A stretch of 64,000 bases of DNA from NCBI RefSeq assembly GCF_026340305.1, contig NZ_JAPEPI010000003.1:310001-374000 (forward strand), in the 5' to 3' direction. Shown in pieces: positions 51,000-60,052 of this stretch. Position numbers and translations under genes: made by a program. The notes beneath the pieces are model-generated. The model made no database searches. It saw nothing but the letters and a program-made list of their open reading frames with translations, and was not told the origin of the DNA. This stretch comes from Streptomyces sp. NBC_01381. Lineage in GTDB: Bacteria > Actinomycetota > Actinomycetes > Streptomycetales > Streptomycetaceae. Position 1 is the first letter of the stretch, and each line of letters opens with the position of its first letter.

Positions 51000-52184
51000 C
51001 GCGAACGCGTCCGGCAGGAGCTGCTGTCCGACCCCCGGCTTGTCGAGGCCGTCGTCGACGCGGTGCACGAGCAGGTTCCGGCGTACACCGCCCTCGACGG
51101 CAGCCGGTTCCCCGAGGTGCGCGCCATCGCGGCCTGGGCGAACGACCGGCTGCTCGATCACTGGGTGACGGGCGGCGCGATCGACGCGGCCGATCTGCGG
51201 CGCTTCCGGGGGATCGCGGCGGCACGGGCGGCGGACGGCCGCCCCTTGCAGGCCGTGCTGCGCGCCTACCGGGTCGCGGCGGCGGTGCTCGCCGACGAGG
51301 TGGCCGCCCGCGCCCCGCAGCTGTCCGCGAAGGACGCCTTCGCCCTCACCCGACTGCTGCTCACCGCCATGGACACGCTGTCCGAGGAGATGACCGCGGC
51401 GTACGCGGACACCAGCCAGCGCCTCACGGGTGACCGCGACCGTGCGCTGCAGTTGCTGCTCGACGACCTGATCGCAGGCCGCCACGCGTCGCTCGGCGCG
51501 CTGACGGACCGGGCGACGCGCCTGGGTATCCAACTCCCGGAGCGCTACTGCCTGTTGGTGGCCGAACCGGTGGACGCCGCGCCCCAGGACGGCGGCGCCT
51601 CCGACCTCTCCCTGCACACATCGACGGCCCTCCTTACGGCCCTCGGCGCCGACCGGGCCCGGGAGACCTCACTGGCGACGACCCATGGCTCGCGTGCCGT
51701 CCTGCTCCTCCCGACGGCCGCCACCGACGCCGTACCAGCCGTCCTACGCGGACACGGCTGGCGCGGCTGCGTCATCTCGGGCGAGAGCCTGGACCGGGTC
51801 GCGGTCGCGCACCGTCTGGCCGCCGGCGCCCTGGACTCCGCTCCCCCGCACGCGCACCGCCCCGACCGCGTCCTGACCGACGCCGACGCCCACGTCCTCG
51901 CGCTCCTGGCCGGGCACCCCGTGACGAGCCCCGACCGGATCGGCCGCATCGTCCTCGGCCCCCTGGTCGACCGCGCCCAGCGCCACCTCCTGGAGGCGCT
52001 CACCGCGTACATCGACACCGGATCCGCCAACGCCGCCGCCCGCGAACTCCACCTGCACCCGCAGTCCGTCCGCTATCGCCTGCGCCGCGTCCACGACATC
52101 ACGTCCCGCGACCCCCGCGATCCTTGGCAGCGCCTCACCCTGGACATCGCCCGCACGATCGCCCTCGGGGGCCGGAACGGATAG
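50970..52184 (+). CDS. PucR/CdaR-type helix-turn-helix transcriptional regulator
   Basis: The protein (404 residues from GTG 50970) has a long helical N-terminal region, a central GGDEF-like/PucR segment (about 165-290) and a C-terminal PucR-type helix-turn-helix (LLEALTAYIDTGSANAAARELHLHPQSVRYRLRRVHDIT). Such regulators sense small metabolites and activate nearby catabolic genes. It is divergent from the lactate monooxygenase/2-hydroxyacid dehydrogenase pair and probably controls them. The start is uncertain: an 18-bp duplication offers GTG at 50970 and 50988, and ATG 50931 lies further upstream. Confidence 0.87.
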   Translation: MTNKHPVTNKRERVRQELLSDPRLVEAVVDAVHEQVPAYTALDGSRFPEVRAIAAWANDRLLDHWVTGGAIDAADLRRFRGIAAARAADGRPLQAVLRAYRVAAAVLADEVAARAPQLSAKDAFALTRLLLTAMDTLSEEMTAAYADTSQRLTGDRDRALQLLLDDLIAGRHASLGALTDRATRLGIQLPERYCLLVAEPVDAAPQDGGASDLSLHTSTALLTALGADRARETSLATTHGSRAVLLLPTAATDAVPAVLRGHGWRGCVISGESLDRVAVAHRLAAGALDSAPPHAHRPDRVLTDADAHVLALLAGHPVTSPDRIGRIVLGPLVDRAQRHLLEALTAYIDTGSANAAARELHLHPQSVRYRLRRVHDITSRDPRDPWQRLTLDIARTIALGGRNG

Positions 52185-52194
52185 GGCTGCCTCA

Positions 52195-52275
52195 GCCCTG
52201 TCGCGCCGAGGCGTCTCGCCGGGGTCGAGGCCGCCGCCGGGCATGGCCCAGTGCGCTTTGCCCGTGCCCCTGCCG
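52195..52275 (-). pseudogene. Possible NUDIX hydrolase fragment
   Basis: On the minus strand the short stretch KAHWAMPGGGLDPGETP looks like the start of a NUDIX box, but the expected REL..EE part is not reached; the frame drifts into RDRAEAAL. Nothing else of the family is visible, so this is at most a tiny remnant in the 240-bp gap. Boundaries are approximate. Confidence 0.4.
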
Positions 52276-52424
52276 GCGGCTGCCGTGCCGGGAACATTCG
52301 TCCAAGACCGTCGCTCCGGCCTCGGCGATAGTTGGTGGTGCGCGCCGCGGCCACTCCGGTCATCGAGTCCTGTCGGCGCACCGCAAGCGGCTTGAGCCGT
52401 ACGACGTCCGGGAGGTAGCCCCCA

Positions 52425-53225
52425 GTGAAGAGCGAGGTCGCAGCCGGCTGGGAGATGGCCGTACCTGTCGGCGGCGCCCGGATCGCGGGTGTCCAAGTGG
52501 CGGCGTTCCGGGACCGTTCGGGGATCGGCCTCGACATGCGGGCGCTTCCGCAGCCCGTCGTGACGGTCGTGCTCGGGTTCGCGGACGACATGCTGACGGT
52601 CGACGGCGTCACCGGGCGGCAGACGCTCGGGGGCCTGGTCGCCGCCCAGTTCCCGGGTCCCACCCGCATTCGCGGTGAGCGGGTGGAGTGCGTCGAGCTG
52701 CATCTGTCACCGGTGGTCGCGTCCGGTCTGCTGGGCGTCGCCCCGTCCGAACTGAACGGGGCGGTGACCGACGTGGACGACGTATGGGGACGCCAAGCGC
52801 AGCTGCTGCGGGAGCAGTTGGCGGCCGCGGCGACATGGCCGCAACGCTTCGCCCTGGTCGACGCGTTTCTGGACGGCCGCCTTGCGAGACCACCATCGAT
52901 CGACCCGGAGGTGGCTGCCGGCTGGGAGCACATCGTCAGGCGGCGCGGCCGGATCCGGGTCAACGACCTCGCCGCGTCCTGCGGTTGGAGCCGCAAGCGG
53001 CTCTGGTCCAGGTTCAGCGCCCAGCTCGGCCTCACGCCCAAGCGGGCCGCGATGCTGGTCCGGTTCGACCACGCCGTCGCCGGTCTGCGCGCGGGCAAGG
53101 ACCCCACCGAGGTCGCCATGGCCTGCGGCTATGTCGACCAGTCCCATCTGCACCGCGATGTGCTGGCGTTCGCCGGGTGTACGCCCGGCGCGCTGAGCGA
53201 CGCGATCGAGAGGAATCAACGATGA
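52425..53225 (+). CDS. AraC family transcriptional regulator
   Basis: The 266-residue protein starts at GTG 52425 behind GGGAGG. A sensor-like N-terminal half (about 1-150) is followed by an AraC DNA-binding domain: IRVNDLAASCGWSRKRLWSRFSAQLGLTPKRAAMLVRF and VAMACGYVDQSHLHRDVLAFAGCTPG. Its stop overlaps the start of the O-methyltransferase gene as ATGA, so regulator and enzyme are translated together, an unusual coupling that suggests autoregulated expression. Confidence 0.92.
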   Translation: MKSEVAAGWEMAVPVGGARIAGVQVAAFRDRSGIGLDMRALPQPVVTVVLGFADDMLTVDGVTGRQTLGGLVAAQFPGPTRIRGERVECVELHLSPVVASGLLGVAPSELNGAVTDVDDVWGRQAQLLREQLAAAATWPQRFALVDAFLDGRLARPPSIDPEVAAGWEHIVRRRGRIRVNDLAASCGWSRKRLWSRFSAQLGLTPKRAAMLVRFDHAVAGLRAGKDPTEVAMACGYVDQSHLHRDVLAFAGCTPGALSDAIERNQR

Positions 53226-54361
53226 CGACGACGAACGACAAGACGAACAACGACAGGACGCACGCCGACGAGAGCGAGTATGAGCTGGTCGAACGGCTCG
53301 TGTTCGGCAGCATGGCCGCGCAGACGGTCCGCGCGGCCGCCCGGTTGAAGGTGATGGAGCTGATCGGCGACAAGGAGCGGTCGGCGGCCGAGATCGCCGC
53401 CGACGCCGGAGCGAGCACCCGGCCCATGACCCGACTGCTGCGCGCCCTGACCAGCCTGGGCCTGCTGCGCGAACACACCGCGGGTTCCTTCTCGGTGACC
53501 CCCGCGGGCGCGCTCCTGGACCCGACGCGGCCCGACTCGCTCAGCGCACTGGTGGGGATGTTCACCGAACCGACGATGCTGCGTGCCTGGGAGCACCTGG
53601 ACGACAGTGTGCGAACCGGTGACATCGCGTTCGACGCGGTCTTCGGCAAGGACTTCTTCAGCCATCTCAAGGAACTCCCCGCGTTGTCGGCCGAGTTCAA
53701 CGCGGCCATGAGCCAGGCCGCCACGGCGACGGCCGCCGCACTGCCGCTCGCCTTCGACTTCGGCCCGTTCACCACGGTCACCGACGTCGGGGGCGGCGAC
53801 GGCACCCTGCTCGGCGGCGTGCTCAGCGCGCATCCGGCCCTCAAGGGCGTCATCTACGACACCCAGGAGGGCCTGGCCCAGGCGCCGACGACGCTGGAGC
53901 GGCAGGGGCTCACGGGGCGCTGCTCCCTGGTGGCGGGAGACTTCTTCCGCTCGGTGCCCGAAGGCGCCGACCTGTACCTGATGAAGAGCATCCTGCACGA
54001 CTGGACGGACGACCAGGCGGTCACGATCCTGACCCACTGCCGCGAGGTGCTGCCGCCGGCCGGACGCGTACTGATCGTGGAGCCCGTGCTGCCCGAGGTC
54101 GTCGACCCCGAGACCGCCGGGCTCACCTACCTCACCGACCTCAACATGCTGGTGAACGTGGGCGGCAGGGAACGCACCCGCGCCGACTTCGAGGACGTGT
54201 GCCACAGGGCGGGGCTGTCCCTGACCTCGGTGACCCCGCTGACACAGGCGCCACCGTTCTGCCTCATCGAGGCGACCGCCGCGCCCCGTCAGGCGGGTGC
54301 CCCCGCGGAGCGGGGCGCCGAGCCCTTCAGCGCAGTGGTGTCGACGTACCTCAGCTCATAG
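53222..54361 (+). CDS. SAM-dependent O-methyltransferase (plant COMT/TcmO-like family)
   Basis: The 379-residue protein has an N-terminal dimerisation/winged-helix region (LVERLVFGSMAAQTVRAAARLKVMELI, then STRPMTRLLRALTSLGLLREH). The C-terminal SAM domain has motif I VTDVGGGDGTLLGGVL near residue 180, FFRSVPEGADLYLMKSILHDWTDDQAVTIL (with the catalytic-His type HDW motif) and LIVEPVLPE. This family methylates hydroxyls on polyketides or aromatic secondary metabolites. It is coupled to an AraC regulator and followed by a convergent SnoaL-like gene whose end overlaps it by 73 bp, so it may be a leftover or stand-alone tailoring function. Confidence 0.9.
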   Translation: MTTTNDKTNNDRTHADESEYELVERLVFGSMAAQTVRAAARLKVMELIGDKERSAAEIAADAGASTRPMTRLLRALTSLGLLREHTAGSFSVTPAGALLDPTRPDSLSALVGMFTEPTMLRAWEHLDDSVRTGDIAFDAVFGKDFFSHLKELPALSAEFNAAMSQAATATAAALPLAFDFGPFTTVTDVGGGDGTLLGGVLSAHPALKGVIYDTQEGLAQAPTTLERQGLTGRCSLVAGDFFRSVPEGADLYLMKSILHDWTDDQAVTILTHCREVLPPAGRVLIVEPVLPEVVDPETAGLTYLTDLNMLVNVGGRERTRADFEDVCHRAGLSLTSVTPLTQAPPFCLIEATAAPRQAGAPAERGAEPFSAVVSTYLSS

Positions 54362-54744
54362 ACGCGCTCCATGAACTTCCAGCCGTCCGAGGTGCGTTGA
54401 TAACGGTCGTGGTACACGGCGTGGTTCGCGTGCGAGCTGCCGTCGCGCAAGGTCCCGAACTCCGCGATGTACGCACGGCCCGCCGCACTGTCGCCCTCGA
54501 CCTGGATCGTGCCCGGGTGCACGGTCTGCACGAAGTAGTTCCAGTTGGCCTGCAGACGCTCGATCCCGGCACGGATCTCCTCCCGGCCGACCAGCGCGAT
54601 GCCGCCGTCGGGGATCCGCAGCGCTCCGTCCTGTGTGAACAGCGCCGCGAAGCGGTCGTAGTCGTGCATCATCCCGGCGTCGGTGAACTCGCCTCGCAGC
54701 GCCTCGATCTCGAAGCGATCCACGATGCTCTGAAGGTTGCTCAT
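54289..54744 (-). CDS. SnoaL-like/NTF2-fold protein
   Basis: The 151-residue protein starts at ATG 54744 with GAGGAGG five bases upstream. It shows the NTF2/SnoaL_4 pattern: IEALRGEFTDAGMMHDYDRFAALFTQDGALRIPDG at the N-terminus and WKFMERVYELRYVDTTAL at the C-terminus. The fold holds polyketide cyclases, dehydratases and many binding proteins. Its 3' end overlaps the convergent methyltransferase gene by 73 bp. Whether the two act on one metabolite is unknown. Confidence 0.88.
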   Translation of the reverse strand: MSNLQSIVDRFEIEALRGEFTDAGMMHDYDRFAALFTQDGALRIPDGGIALVGREEIRAGIERLQANWNYFVQTVHPGTIQVEGDSAAGRAYIAEFGTLRDGSSHANHAVYHDRYQRTSDGWKFMERVYELRYVDTTALKGSAPRSAGAPA

Positions 54745-54910
54745 GATTTCCTTCCTCCTCAGGTTCTCGCCCCCCGACGGACCGACGAGACAGGCCCGAG
54801 GAGTGTGAGGTGGGGCAGCCGCACCCACTCCCCTTCGCCTGCCGTCAACCCCCTGTCTGTGCCAGGCTGTTCGGCACCACGACGGTCAGTACGGGGGACA
54901 CGGACACGGC

Positions 54911-56959
54911 ATGGAGTACGGGGGAAGCAGTCATCGGCGGCTGTGGCTCGCCCTCATGGCCGCCGGTGCCGTACTGGTGGTCGGCGCGATCGTGTGGGCC
55001 GCGAGCGTCGTCGCCCGGGGCGGCCTCGCGCCGCAGGACACCGCGGGGGTCGTCGGCCTGGTCGTCGGCCTGATCAGTCTGGTCGCCGCGGTCGCGGCGC
55101 TGCGGCACCGGGCGGGCCAGGAGCCCGATCCCGCACAGGCGGCCGAGCGGCTGCTGCACCGGGTCCATGCGGCCGAGGGCCGCCAGTGGCGCCAACTCCT
55201 GGGCGGTGACCGCGTCTTCATCGATCTCGGCTACGACGTGGCGGGCAACGGCGCCCGCGGCTCACGGCCCCCGCAGGACCTGGCGGGCCGCCTGTCCAGG
55301 GTCGCCGATGACTACCGCGCCACCGACGACCGGCGTCTGGTGATCACGGGTGCCCCCGGCGCCGGCAAGACGGTCCTCGCGCTCGCCCTGCTGCTCGAAC
55401 TGACCCGGCAGGGCGGCCGGGAGCCGGTCCCGGTGCGCCTCTCGCTGTCCGGGTGGAATCCTCAGGTCGACTTCGAGGACTGGCTGGTGCAGCGCCTCGT
55501 ACAGGACTACGACCGGGAGCCGCGGGTGGCCCGCGATCTGGTGGCCCAGCGCAGGATCCTGCCGATCCTCGACGGTCTCGACGAGATGGACGACGCCCTG
55601 CACCCGCACACCGACGTCACCAACTCCCGCGCGGCGGCGGGCGTCGAGCGGCTCGACGCCTACCAGAACGGCACCCGGGGACTGCCCCTGGTGGTGACCT
55701 GCCGGACCGACTGGTACGAACGCCTGGAGCAGGTCGGCCGCGGGGTGCCGGACGCCCTGCGCATCGAGATCCGCCCGGTCACGGTCACCGCCGCGCGCGC
55801 CTACCTGGAGGCCCGCTCCCCGCAGCGGCCGGACCGCTGGGGCACCGTCCTGCGCGCCTCGACCGAGGCGTCCGGCACCGCGGTGTTCCTGACCCGTGCG
55901 ATGTCCACGCCCTGGCGGCTGACGCTTGCGGCGACCGCGTACGCCGACGCGGGCGACCCGCAGGAACTGCTGCGCCACCACGACCAGGTATCCCTCGACA
56001 AGGAGCTGCTCGGCCGGTACATCCCGGCCGCCGTGCGGCTGCATCCCCGCGCGGCCGGACCCTACCGGCCGGAGCACGTGCACCACTGGCTGCGCCAACT
56101 CGCCCTGCACAGCGAGCGACAGGCCGCCGTGACGGCGCAGGCAGGCCTCGTCCCGCACCAGCTGTGGCCGCTCGCCGGGCCCTGGACCGTGCGGATCGCC
56201 GACGCGCTGCTCACCTCCTTCGTCATTCTCAGCGGGGCCGGCGCCCTGCTCATGCGGTCGGACTCCGGGCTCGATCCGCGTGATCTGCCGACGGCCTTCG
56301 CCTTCGCGGGCCTGGTCCTCGTCCTGCTCGCCCGGGTGGGCAGGGGGCGGGTCTCGCTGTCCCCCGGCGGGAAGCTCCGCCGTCTGCACACCCAGCACGA
56401 ACGGCAGTTGCTGCTGCACCGGCTGCGGGGCGCCGCGGTGCTCGTCCTCGCGATCGTCATCGTGCAGTGGGTGGCGTCCGGGCTCGTCGCCGTGGTGATC
56501 GCGGTCCTCACCGCGGGTCTCGTCCTCACGCTGGTCTCCGAGTTCACCGCCGCGAGCAGGGATCACGAACCCCAGCACAAGACCCATCCACGGCAGCTGC
56601 TGCGCGACGACCTCAACTCGGCGCTCACGTACTCGGCGCTCTTCGCGGTCTGTTTCGGCACGGTCGTCGGCTACAGCAGCGGCGACCACGCGATCGGCCT
56701 GGGCGCGGGCACCGTCGGCGGGCTCGCCTGCGGCATGGTCTGGTGGAGCGAGGCCAGCCGCCGCTACCTGGTCTTCGTCCTGTGCGCCCGGGCCCGCGGG
56801 CGGCTGCCGTGGCGGCTCATGCGCTTTCTGGACTGGGCGTACGAGGCGGGGCTCCTGCGCGTATCGGGCCACGCCTACCAGTTCCGCCACCACGAACTGC
56901 GGGCCTGGCTGTTGCGCACCCCGTCGCCGCCGCCCGAAAGCGAGGGCGGAGGCCGCTGA
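54911..56959 (+). CDS. Membrane-embedded NACHT-domain NTPase
   Basis: The 682-residue protein begins with two membrane helices (about 10-62). A NACHT NTPase core follows, with Walker A VITGAPGAGKTVLALALLLE near residue 145, Walker B RILPILDGLDEMDD near 215 and the GLPLVVTCRTDWY sensor segment near 258. A winged-helix-like region runs to about 420, then a cluster of four to six membrane helices (about 430-610) and a short tail. NACHT proteins are STAND-type switches; in bacteria several act in anti-phage defence or stress signalling. No effector nuclease or protease domain is seen. Start ATG 54911 lacks a strong ribosome binding site. Its 3' end faces the rearranged aldo/keto reductase. Confidence 0.88.
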   Translation: MEYGGSSHRRLWLALMAAGAVLVVGAIVWAASVVARGGLAPQDTAGVVGLVVGLISLVAAVAALRHRAGQEPDPAQAAERLLHRVHAAEGRQWRQLLGGDRVFIDLGYDVAGNGARGSRPPQDLAGRLSRVADDYRATDDRRLVITGAPGAGKTVLALALLLELTRQGGREPVPVRLSLSGWNPQVDFEDWLVQRLVQDYDREPRVARDLVAQRRILPILDGLDEMDDALHPHTDVTNSRAAAGVERLDAYQNGTRGLPLVVTCRTDWYERLEQVGRGVPDALRIEIRPVTVTAARAYLEARSPQRPDRWGTVLRASTEASGTAVFLTRAMSTPWRLTLAATAYADAGDPQELLRHHDQVSLDKELLGRYIPAAVRLHPRAAGPYRPEHVHHWLRQLALHSERQAAVTAQAGLVPHQLWPLAGPWTVRIADALLTSFVILSGAGALLMRSDSGLDPRDLPTAFAFAGLVLVLLARVGRGRVSLSPGGKLRRLHTQHERQLLLHRLRGAAVLVLAIVIVQWVASGLVAVVIAVLTAGLVLTLVSEFTAASRDHEPQHKTHPRQLLRDDLNSALTYSALFAVCFGTVVGYSSGDHAIGLGAGTVGGLACGMVWWSEASRRYLVFVLCARARGRLPWRLMRFLDWAYEAGLLRVSGHAYQFRHHELRAWLLRTPSPPPESEGGGR

Positions 56960-56964
56960 CGCCG

Positions 56965-57241
56965 CGCGGCCTCCCTGCCTCCCGGCCTCCCGGAATACGG
57001 CCGTGTCACCCCACAGGAGCCCTCACACCGCATCGCCGACGTCTGCGAGGCCCACGGGGTGACGCTGCCGCAGGTGACGATGGCCTTTCCGCTGCGGCAT
57101 CCCGTGGTCGCCGGGATCGTGGTCGGGATGCGCTCCGCCGACGAGGTACGGCGCAACGTGGCGGCGTTCGGGGCCGCGATCCCGGACCAGGTGTGGGCTG
57201 ATCTGCGGGCGGAGGGGCTCCTCGACGAGACGGAGGCCGCG
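56965..57241. repeat. 10-bp inverted repeats bounding an inverted segment
   Basis: CGCGGCCTCC (56965-56974) and its exact reverse complement GGAGGCCGCG (57232-57241) bound a 257-bp segment that carries the aldo/keto reductase C-terminal coding sequence in the opposite orientation to the rest of the gene. Flipping the segment between the repeats restores one continuous open frame. Confidence 0.7.
57013..57236 (+). pseudogene. Inverted C-terminal fragment of the aldo/keto reductase
   Basis: On the plus strand, reading HRIADVCEAHGVTLPQV, then AFPLRHPVVAGIVVGMRSADEVRRNVAAF and VWADLRAEGLL, is the last quarter of an aldo/keto reductase of the L-fucose dehydrogenase-like group. The N-terminal three quarters lie directly adjacent on the minus strand. 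The two parts therefore belong to one gene whose 3' segment has been turned around. The usual linker before HRIAD (about 30 residues in relatives) is not recognisable, so some sequence may also have been lost. Confidence 0.75.
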
Positions 57242-57909
57242 AGGACGGAGACGCCGCGCTCGGCGCAGGCGGGCAACAGCTCGTCCAGGGCGCCGTGTTG
57301 GAGGAGGGTGTAGTGGCCGGACTGCATCACGACGTCCACGTCGGTCTCGCGGACGAGCCGGGTCAGCCGGGCGGTGTCGTACATGCCGGCGCCGATCGCG
57401 CCGATCACGCCCTGGTCCCGCAGTTCGGCGAGCGCGGGGTAGCCCGTGCGCAGCGCGGCGTCGAAGTGGAGTTCCGCGTCGTGCAGGAGCAGCACGTCGA
57501 TCCGGTCGACGCCCATGCGCGTCAGGGAGTCCTGGACGCTGCGCAGGATGCCGTCGCGGGAGAAGTCCCAGACGCGGTGGTGCGTGGCGGGCACCTGGAA
57601 CCCCTCATCGGTGCGGCCCGCAGGGTCCTGCGGGACGAGCAGCCTGCCGACCTTCGTCGAGAGCGTGAACTCGCCTCGCGGCTTGCGGCTCAGCAGATCG
57701 CCGGTCCGGCGTTCGGAGTGCCCGATGCCGTAGTGGGGTGAGGTGTCGAAGTAGCGGATGCCGCTGTCCCAGGCCGCCGCGAGGGCGCCTGCCGCGGTGG
57801 CGTCGTCGAGCGGCTCGAAGAGTCCGCCGAGCGGCCCGCCGCCGAAGCCGAGCTCGGTGACCTCCACCGTGCCGCGTCCGAGTCGGTTCGACTTCAGCCT
57901 CAACTCCAC
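57232..57909 (-). pseudogene. Aldo/keto reductase, N-terminal portion (3' end inverted)
   Basis: GTG 57909 with GGAGG six bases upstream starts an aldo/keto reductase: VTELGFGGGPLGGLFEPLDD, GIRYFDTSPHYGIGHSERRTG (catalytic Asp and Tyr), TLSTKVGRLL (catalytic Lys) and the LLLHDAELHF region. It runs well to PACAERGVSVLAAS, where homology stops at the inverted repeat near 57232. The minus-strand frame stays open to 56875 but reads the inverted segment antisense, giving Ser/Arg/Thr-rich nonsense. As sequenced, the protein lacks its C-terminal barrel strands and should be non-functional. Confidence 0.85.
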
Positions 57910-57933
57910 GGTGCCTCCGGCGTCTTGAAACAG

Positions 57934-57967
57934 GTGACGGCCGCAGCAAGCCTGCCCCGGCCGTCAC
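57934..57967 (-). terminator. Hairpin after the M13 peptidase
   Basis: A 9-bp perfect stem (GTGACGGCC with GGCCGTCAC) and a 16-base loop lie 17 bp past the M13 stop on the minus strand. The following sequence CTGTTTC is mildly U-rich. Confidence 0.55.
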
Positions 57968-57983
57968 CCCGGTTCAACCGGAT

Positions 57984-59945
57984 TCACCAGATGCGTACGC
58001 GCTCCGCGTGGTCCAGCCAGAGCCCGTCGCCGTCCGCCGTCCCGAACGCCTCGTGGAACTCGTCGAGGTTGCGGACGATGTTGGCCCGGAACTCCGGCGG
58101 CGAGTGCGGGTCGATGGTGAGGTACTGCTGCTCCTGCTCCTTGCGGCGCTTGGTGCGCCAGCAGTAGGCCCAGTTCATGAAGAGCCGCTGGGAGCCTGTC
58201 GTACCGTCGGTCGTAGGCATCGGGCCGCCGTCGAGCGCGATCTTGTACGCCGTGTGGCCGATGGTCAGGCCGCCCAGGTCGCCGATGTTCTCGCCGACCG
58301 TCAGGGAGCCGTTGACGAACTCGCCGGGCAGGTTGCGGGGCGAGAAGCCGTCGTACTGCTTGACCAGGGCCTTCGACTTGGCCTCGAAGGCGGTCTTGTC
58401 GTCGGCGGTCCACCAGTCGTTGAGGTTGCCCGCGCCGTCGTACTGCGCGCCCTGGTCGTCGAAGCCGTGGCCGATCTCGTGGCCGATGACCGAGCCGATG
58501 CCGCCGTAGTTCTCGGCGGGGTCGGCGTCGGGCGAGAAGAACGGCTTCTGCAGAATGCCCGCGGGGAAGCAGATCTCGTTGGTGCCCGGGTTGTAGTACG
58601 CGTTGACCGTCTGCGGCAGCATGAACCACTCGTCGCGGTCGACCGGCGCGCCGATCTTGGCGAGCTGCCGGTCGGACTCGAAGGCGGCCGCCGCGTGCGC
58701 GTTGCCGAGGAGGTCGTCGGCGGAGACCGCGAGAGCCGAGTAGTCGCGGAAGGTGTCCGGGTAGCCGATCTTGGGGCGGAACGTGGCGAGCTTCTCGTAC
58801 GCGCGCTCCTTCGTCTCGTCCGTCATCCAGTCGAGCCGGGCGATCGACTGGCGGTAGGCCTCAAGGAGGTTGGCGACGAGGTCGTCCATCATCGCCTTGG
58901 AGGACGGCGGGAAGTGCCGGGCCACGTACTCCTTGCCGACGGCCTCGCCGATGGAGCCCTCGACGAACGCGACGGCCCGCTTCCACCGGGCGCGCAGCTC
59001 CGGGGTGCCGTTGAGGGTGCGGCCGTAGAACTCGAAGTTGTTCTGGACGAAGTCGTCCGTGAGGTACGGCGCGCTGCTGCTGAGCACCCGGGTCAGCACC
59101 CAGTCCCGCCACTGCTCGATCGGCACCTCGTCCAGGACCGCGGACAGGTGACGGAAGTAGGACGGCTGACGGACGCACGTCTCGGCGATGGCGGCGTCCG
59201 AGCCACCGAGCCCCTCGGCATAGGCGCACCAGTCGAAGTGCGGTGCCAGGGTGATCAGTTCGTGCAGAGCGAGGAGGTTGTACGTCTTCTGTACGTCACG
59301 GGTCTCGGCCCGCTCCCAGTGGCCTGCGGCAAGACGGGTCTCCAGGGCGAGGACCGTCTGCGCGGCCTCGGCGGGCGCGGCGTGCCGCCCGAGCGTGAGC
59401 AGTTCGGTGAGGTGGGCGACGTACTTCTCGCGGATGTCGGCGAACTTGTCGTCGCGGTAGTACGACTCGTCCGGCAGGCCGATGCCGCCCTGGAGGATGT
59501 TGAAGAGGTAGCGGTCGGAGTCGCGGTCGTCCGTGTCGATGTACGAGCCGAAGAGGCCGGAGCCGCCGACGCGCTCGAAGCGGCCGAGGAACGCCGCGAG
59601 CTCCCGGGTGTCCCGAAGGCCCGCGACCTCGTCGATCAGGGGCTGCACCGGGGCGAGCCCACCGGCGGCGATGGCCTCCTCGTCCATGAAGGAGGCGTAC
59701 AGCGTGGCGATCTTGTGGGCGTCCTCGGATCCTGCGCCGTCCGAGGCGGCGGACGCCAGCTCCTGGATGATCACCTTCACTTGTTCCTCGGCCGTGTCGA
59801 CCAACTGCACAAAGGGGCCCCAGCTGGAGCGATCATCGGGGATCGGCTCGTTCTCCAGCCAGTGACCGTTGACATGGCCGAACAGGTCGTCCTGCGGCCG
59901 GATCTCAGGGTTCATGCCCGCGCGGGCGTCATCCAGCATGCTCAT
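57984..59945 (-). CDS. M13 family zinc metallopeptidase (neprilysin/PepO-like)
   Basis: The 653-residue enzyme matches bacterial M13 peptidases. The N-terminus has the FGHVNGHWLENEPIPDDRSSWG pattern, and the catalytic part has NAYYNPGTNEICFPAGILQ, the zinc motif VIGHEIGHGFDDQGAQYD (HExxH) near residue 490, the third ligand in ENIGDLGGLTIG and a terminal VRIW. No signal peptide is seen, so like PepO it may act on short peptides inside the cell or leave by an unknown route. It lies downstream of nothing on its strand; its start faces the secreted protease gene across 179 bp. Confidence 0.94.
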   Translation of the reverse strand: MSMLDDARAGMNPEIRPQDDLFGHVNGHWLENEPIPDDRSSWGPFVQLVDTAEEQVKVIIQELASAASDGAGSEDAHKIATLYASFMDEEAIAAGGLAPVQPLIDEVAGLRDTRELAAFLGRFERVGGSGLFGSYIDTDDRDSDRYLFNILQGGIGLPDESYYRDDKFADIREKYVAHLTELLTLGRHAAPAEAAQTVLALETRLAAGHWERAETRDVQKTYNLLALHELITLAPHFDWCAYAEGLGGSDAAIAETCVRQPSYFRHLSAVLDEVPIEQWRDWVLTRVLSSSAPYLTDDFVQNNFEFYGRTLNGTPELRARWKRAVAFVEGSIGEAVGKEYVARHFPPSSKAMMDDLVANLLEAYRQSIARLDWMTDETKERAYEKLATFRPKIGYPDTFRDYSALAVSADDLLGNAHAAAAFESDRQLAKIGAPVDRDEWFMLPQTVNAYYNPGTNEICFPAGILQKPFFSPDADPAENYGGIGSVIGHEIGHGFDDQGAQYDGAGNLNDWWTADDKTAFEAKSKALVKQYDGFSPRNLPGEFVNGSLTVGENIGDLGGLTIGHTAYKIALDGGPMPTTDGTTGSQRLFMNWAYCWRTKRRKEQEQQYLTIDPHSPPEFRANIVRNLDEFHEAFGTADGDGLWLDHAERVRIW

Positions 59946-60052
59946 TCACGCACCCTACGCGGACTACGGGCCCCGGCACGATCGGCTTCCGTGACGCGAG
60001 TTGGTATGGACATGACCGCAGAGTCACTCCTACACTCCGCCTGAACTCATCG

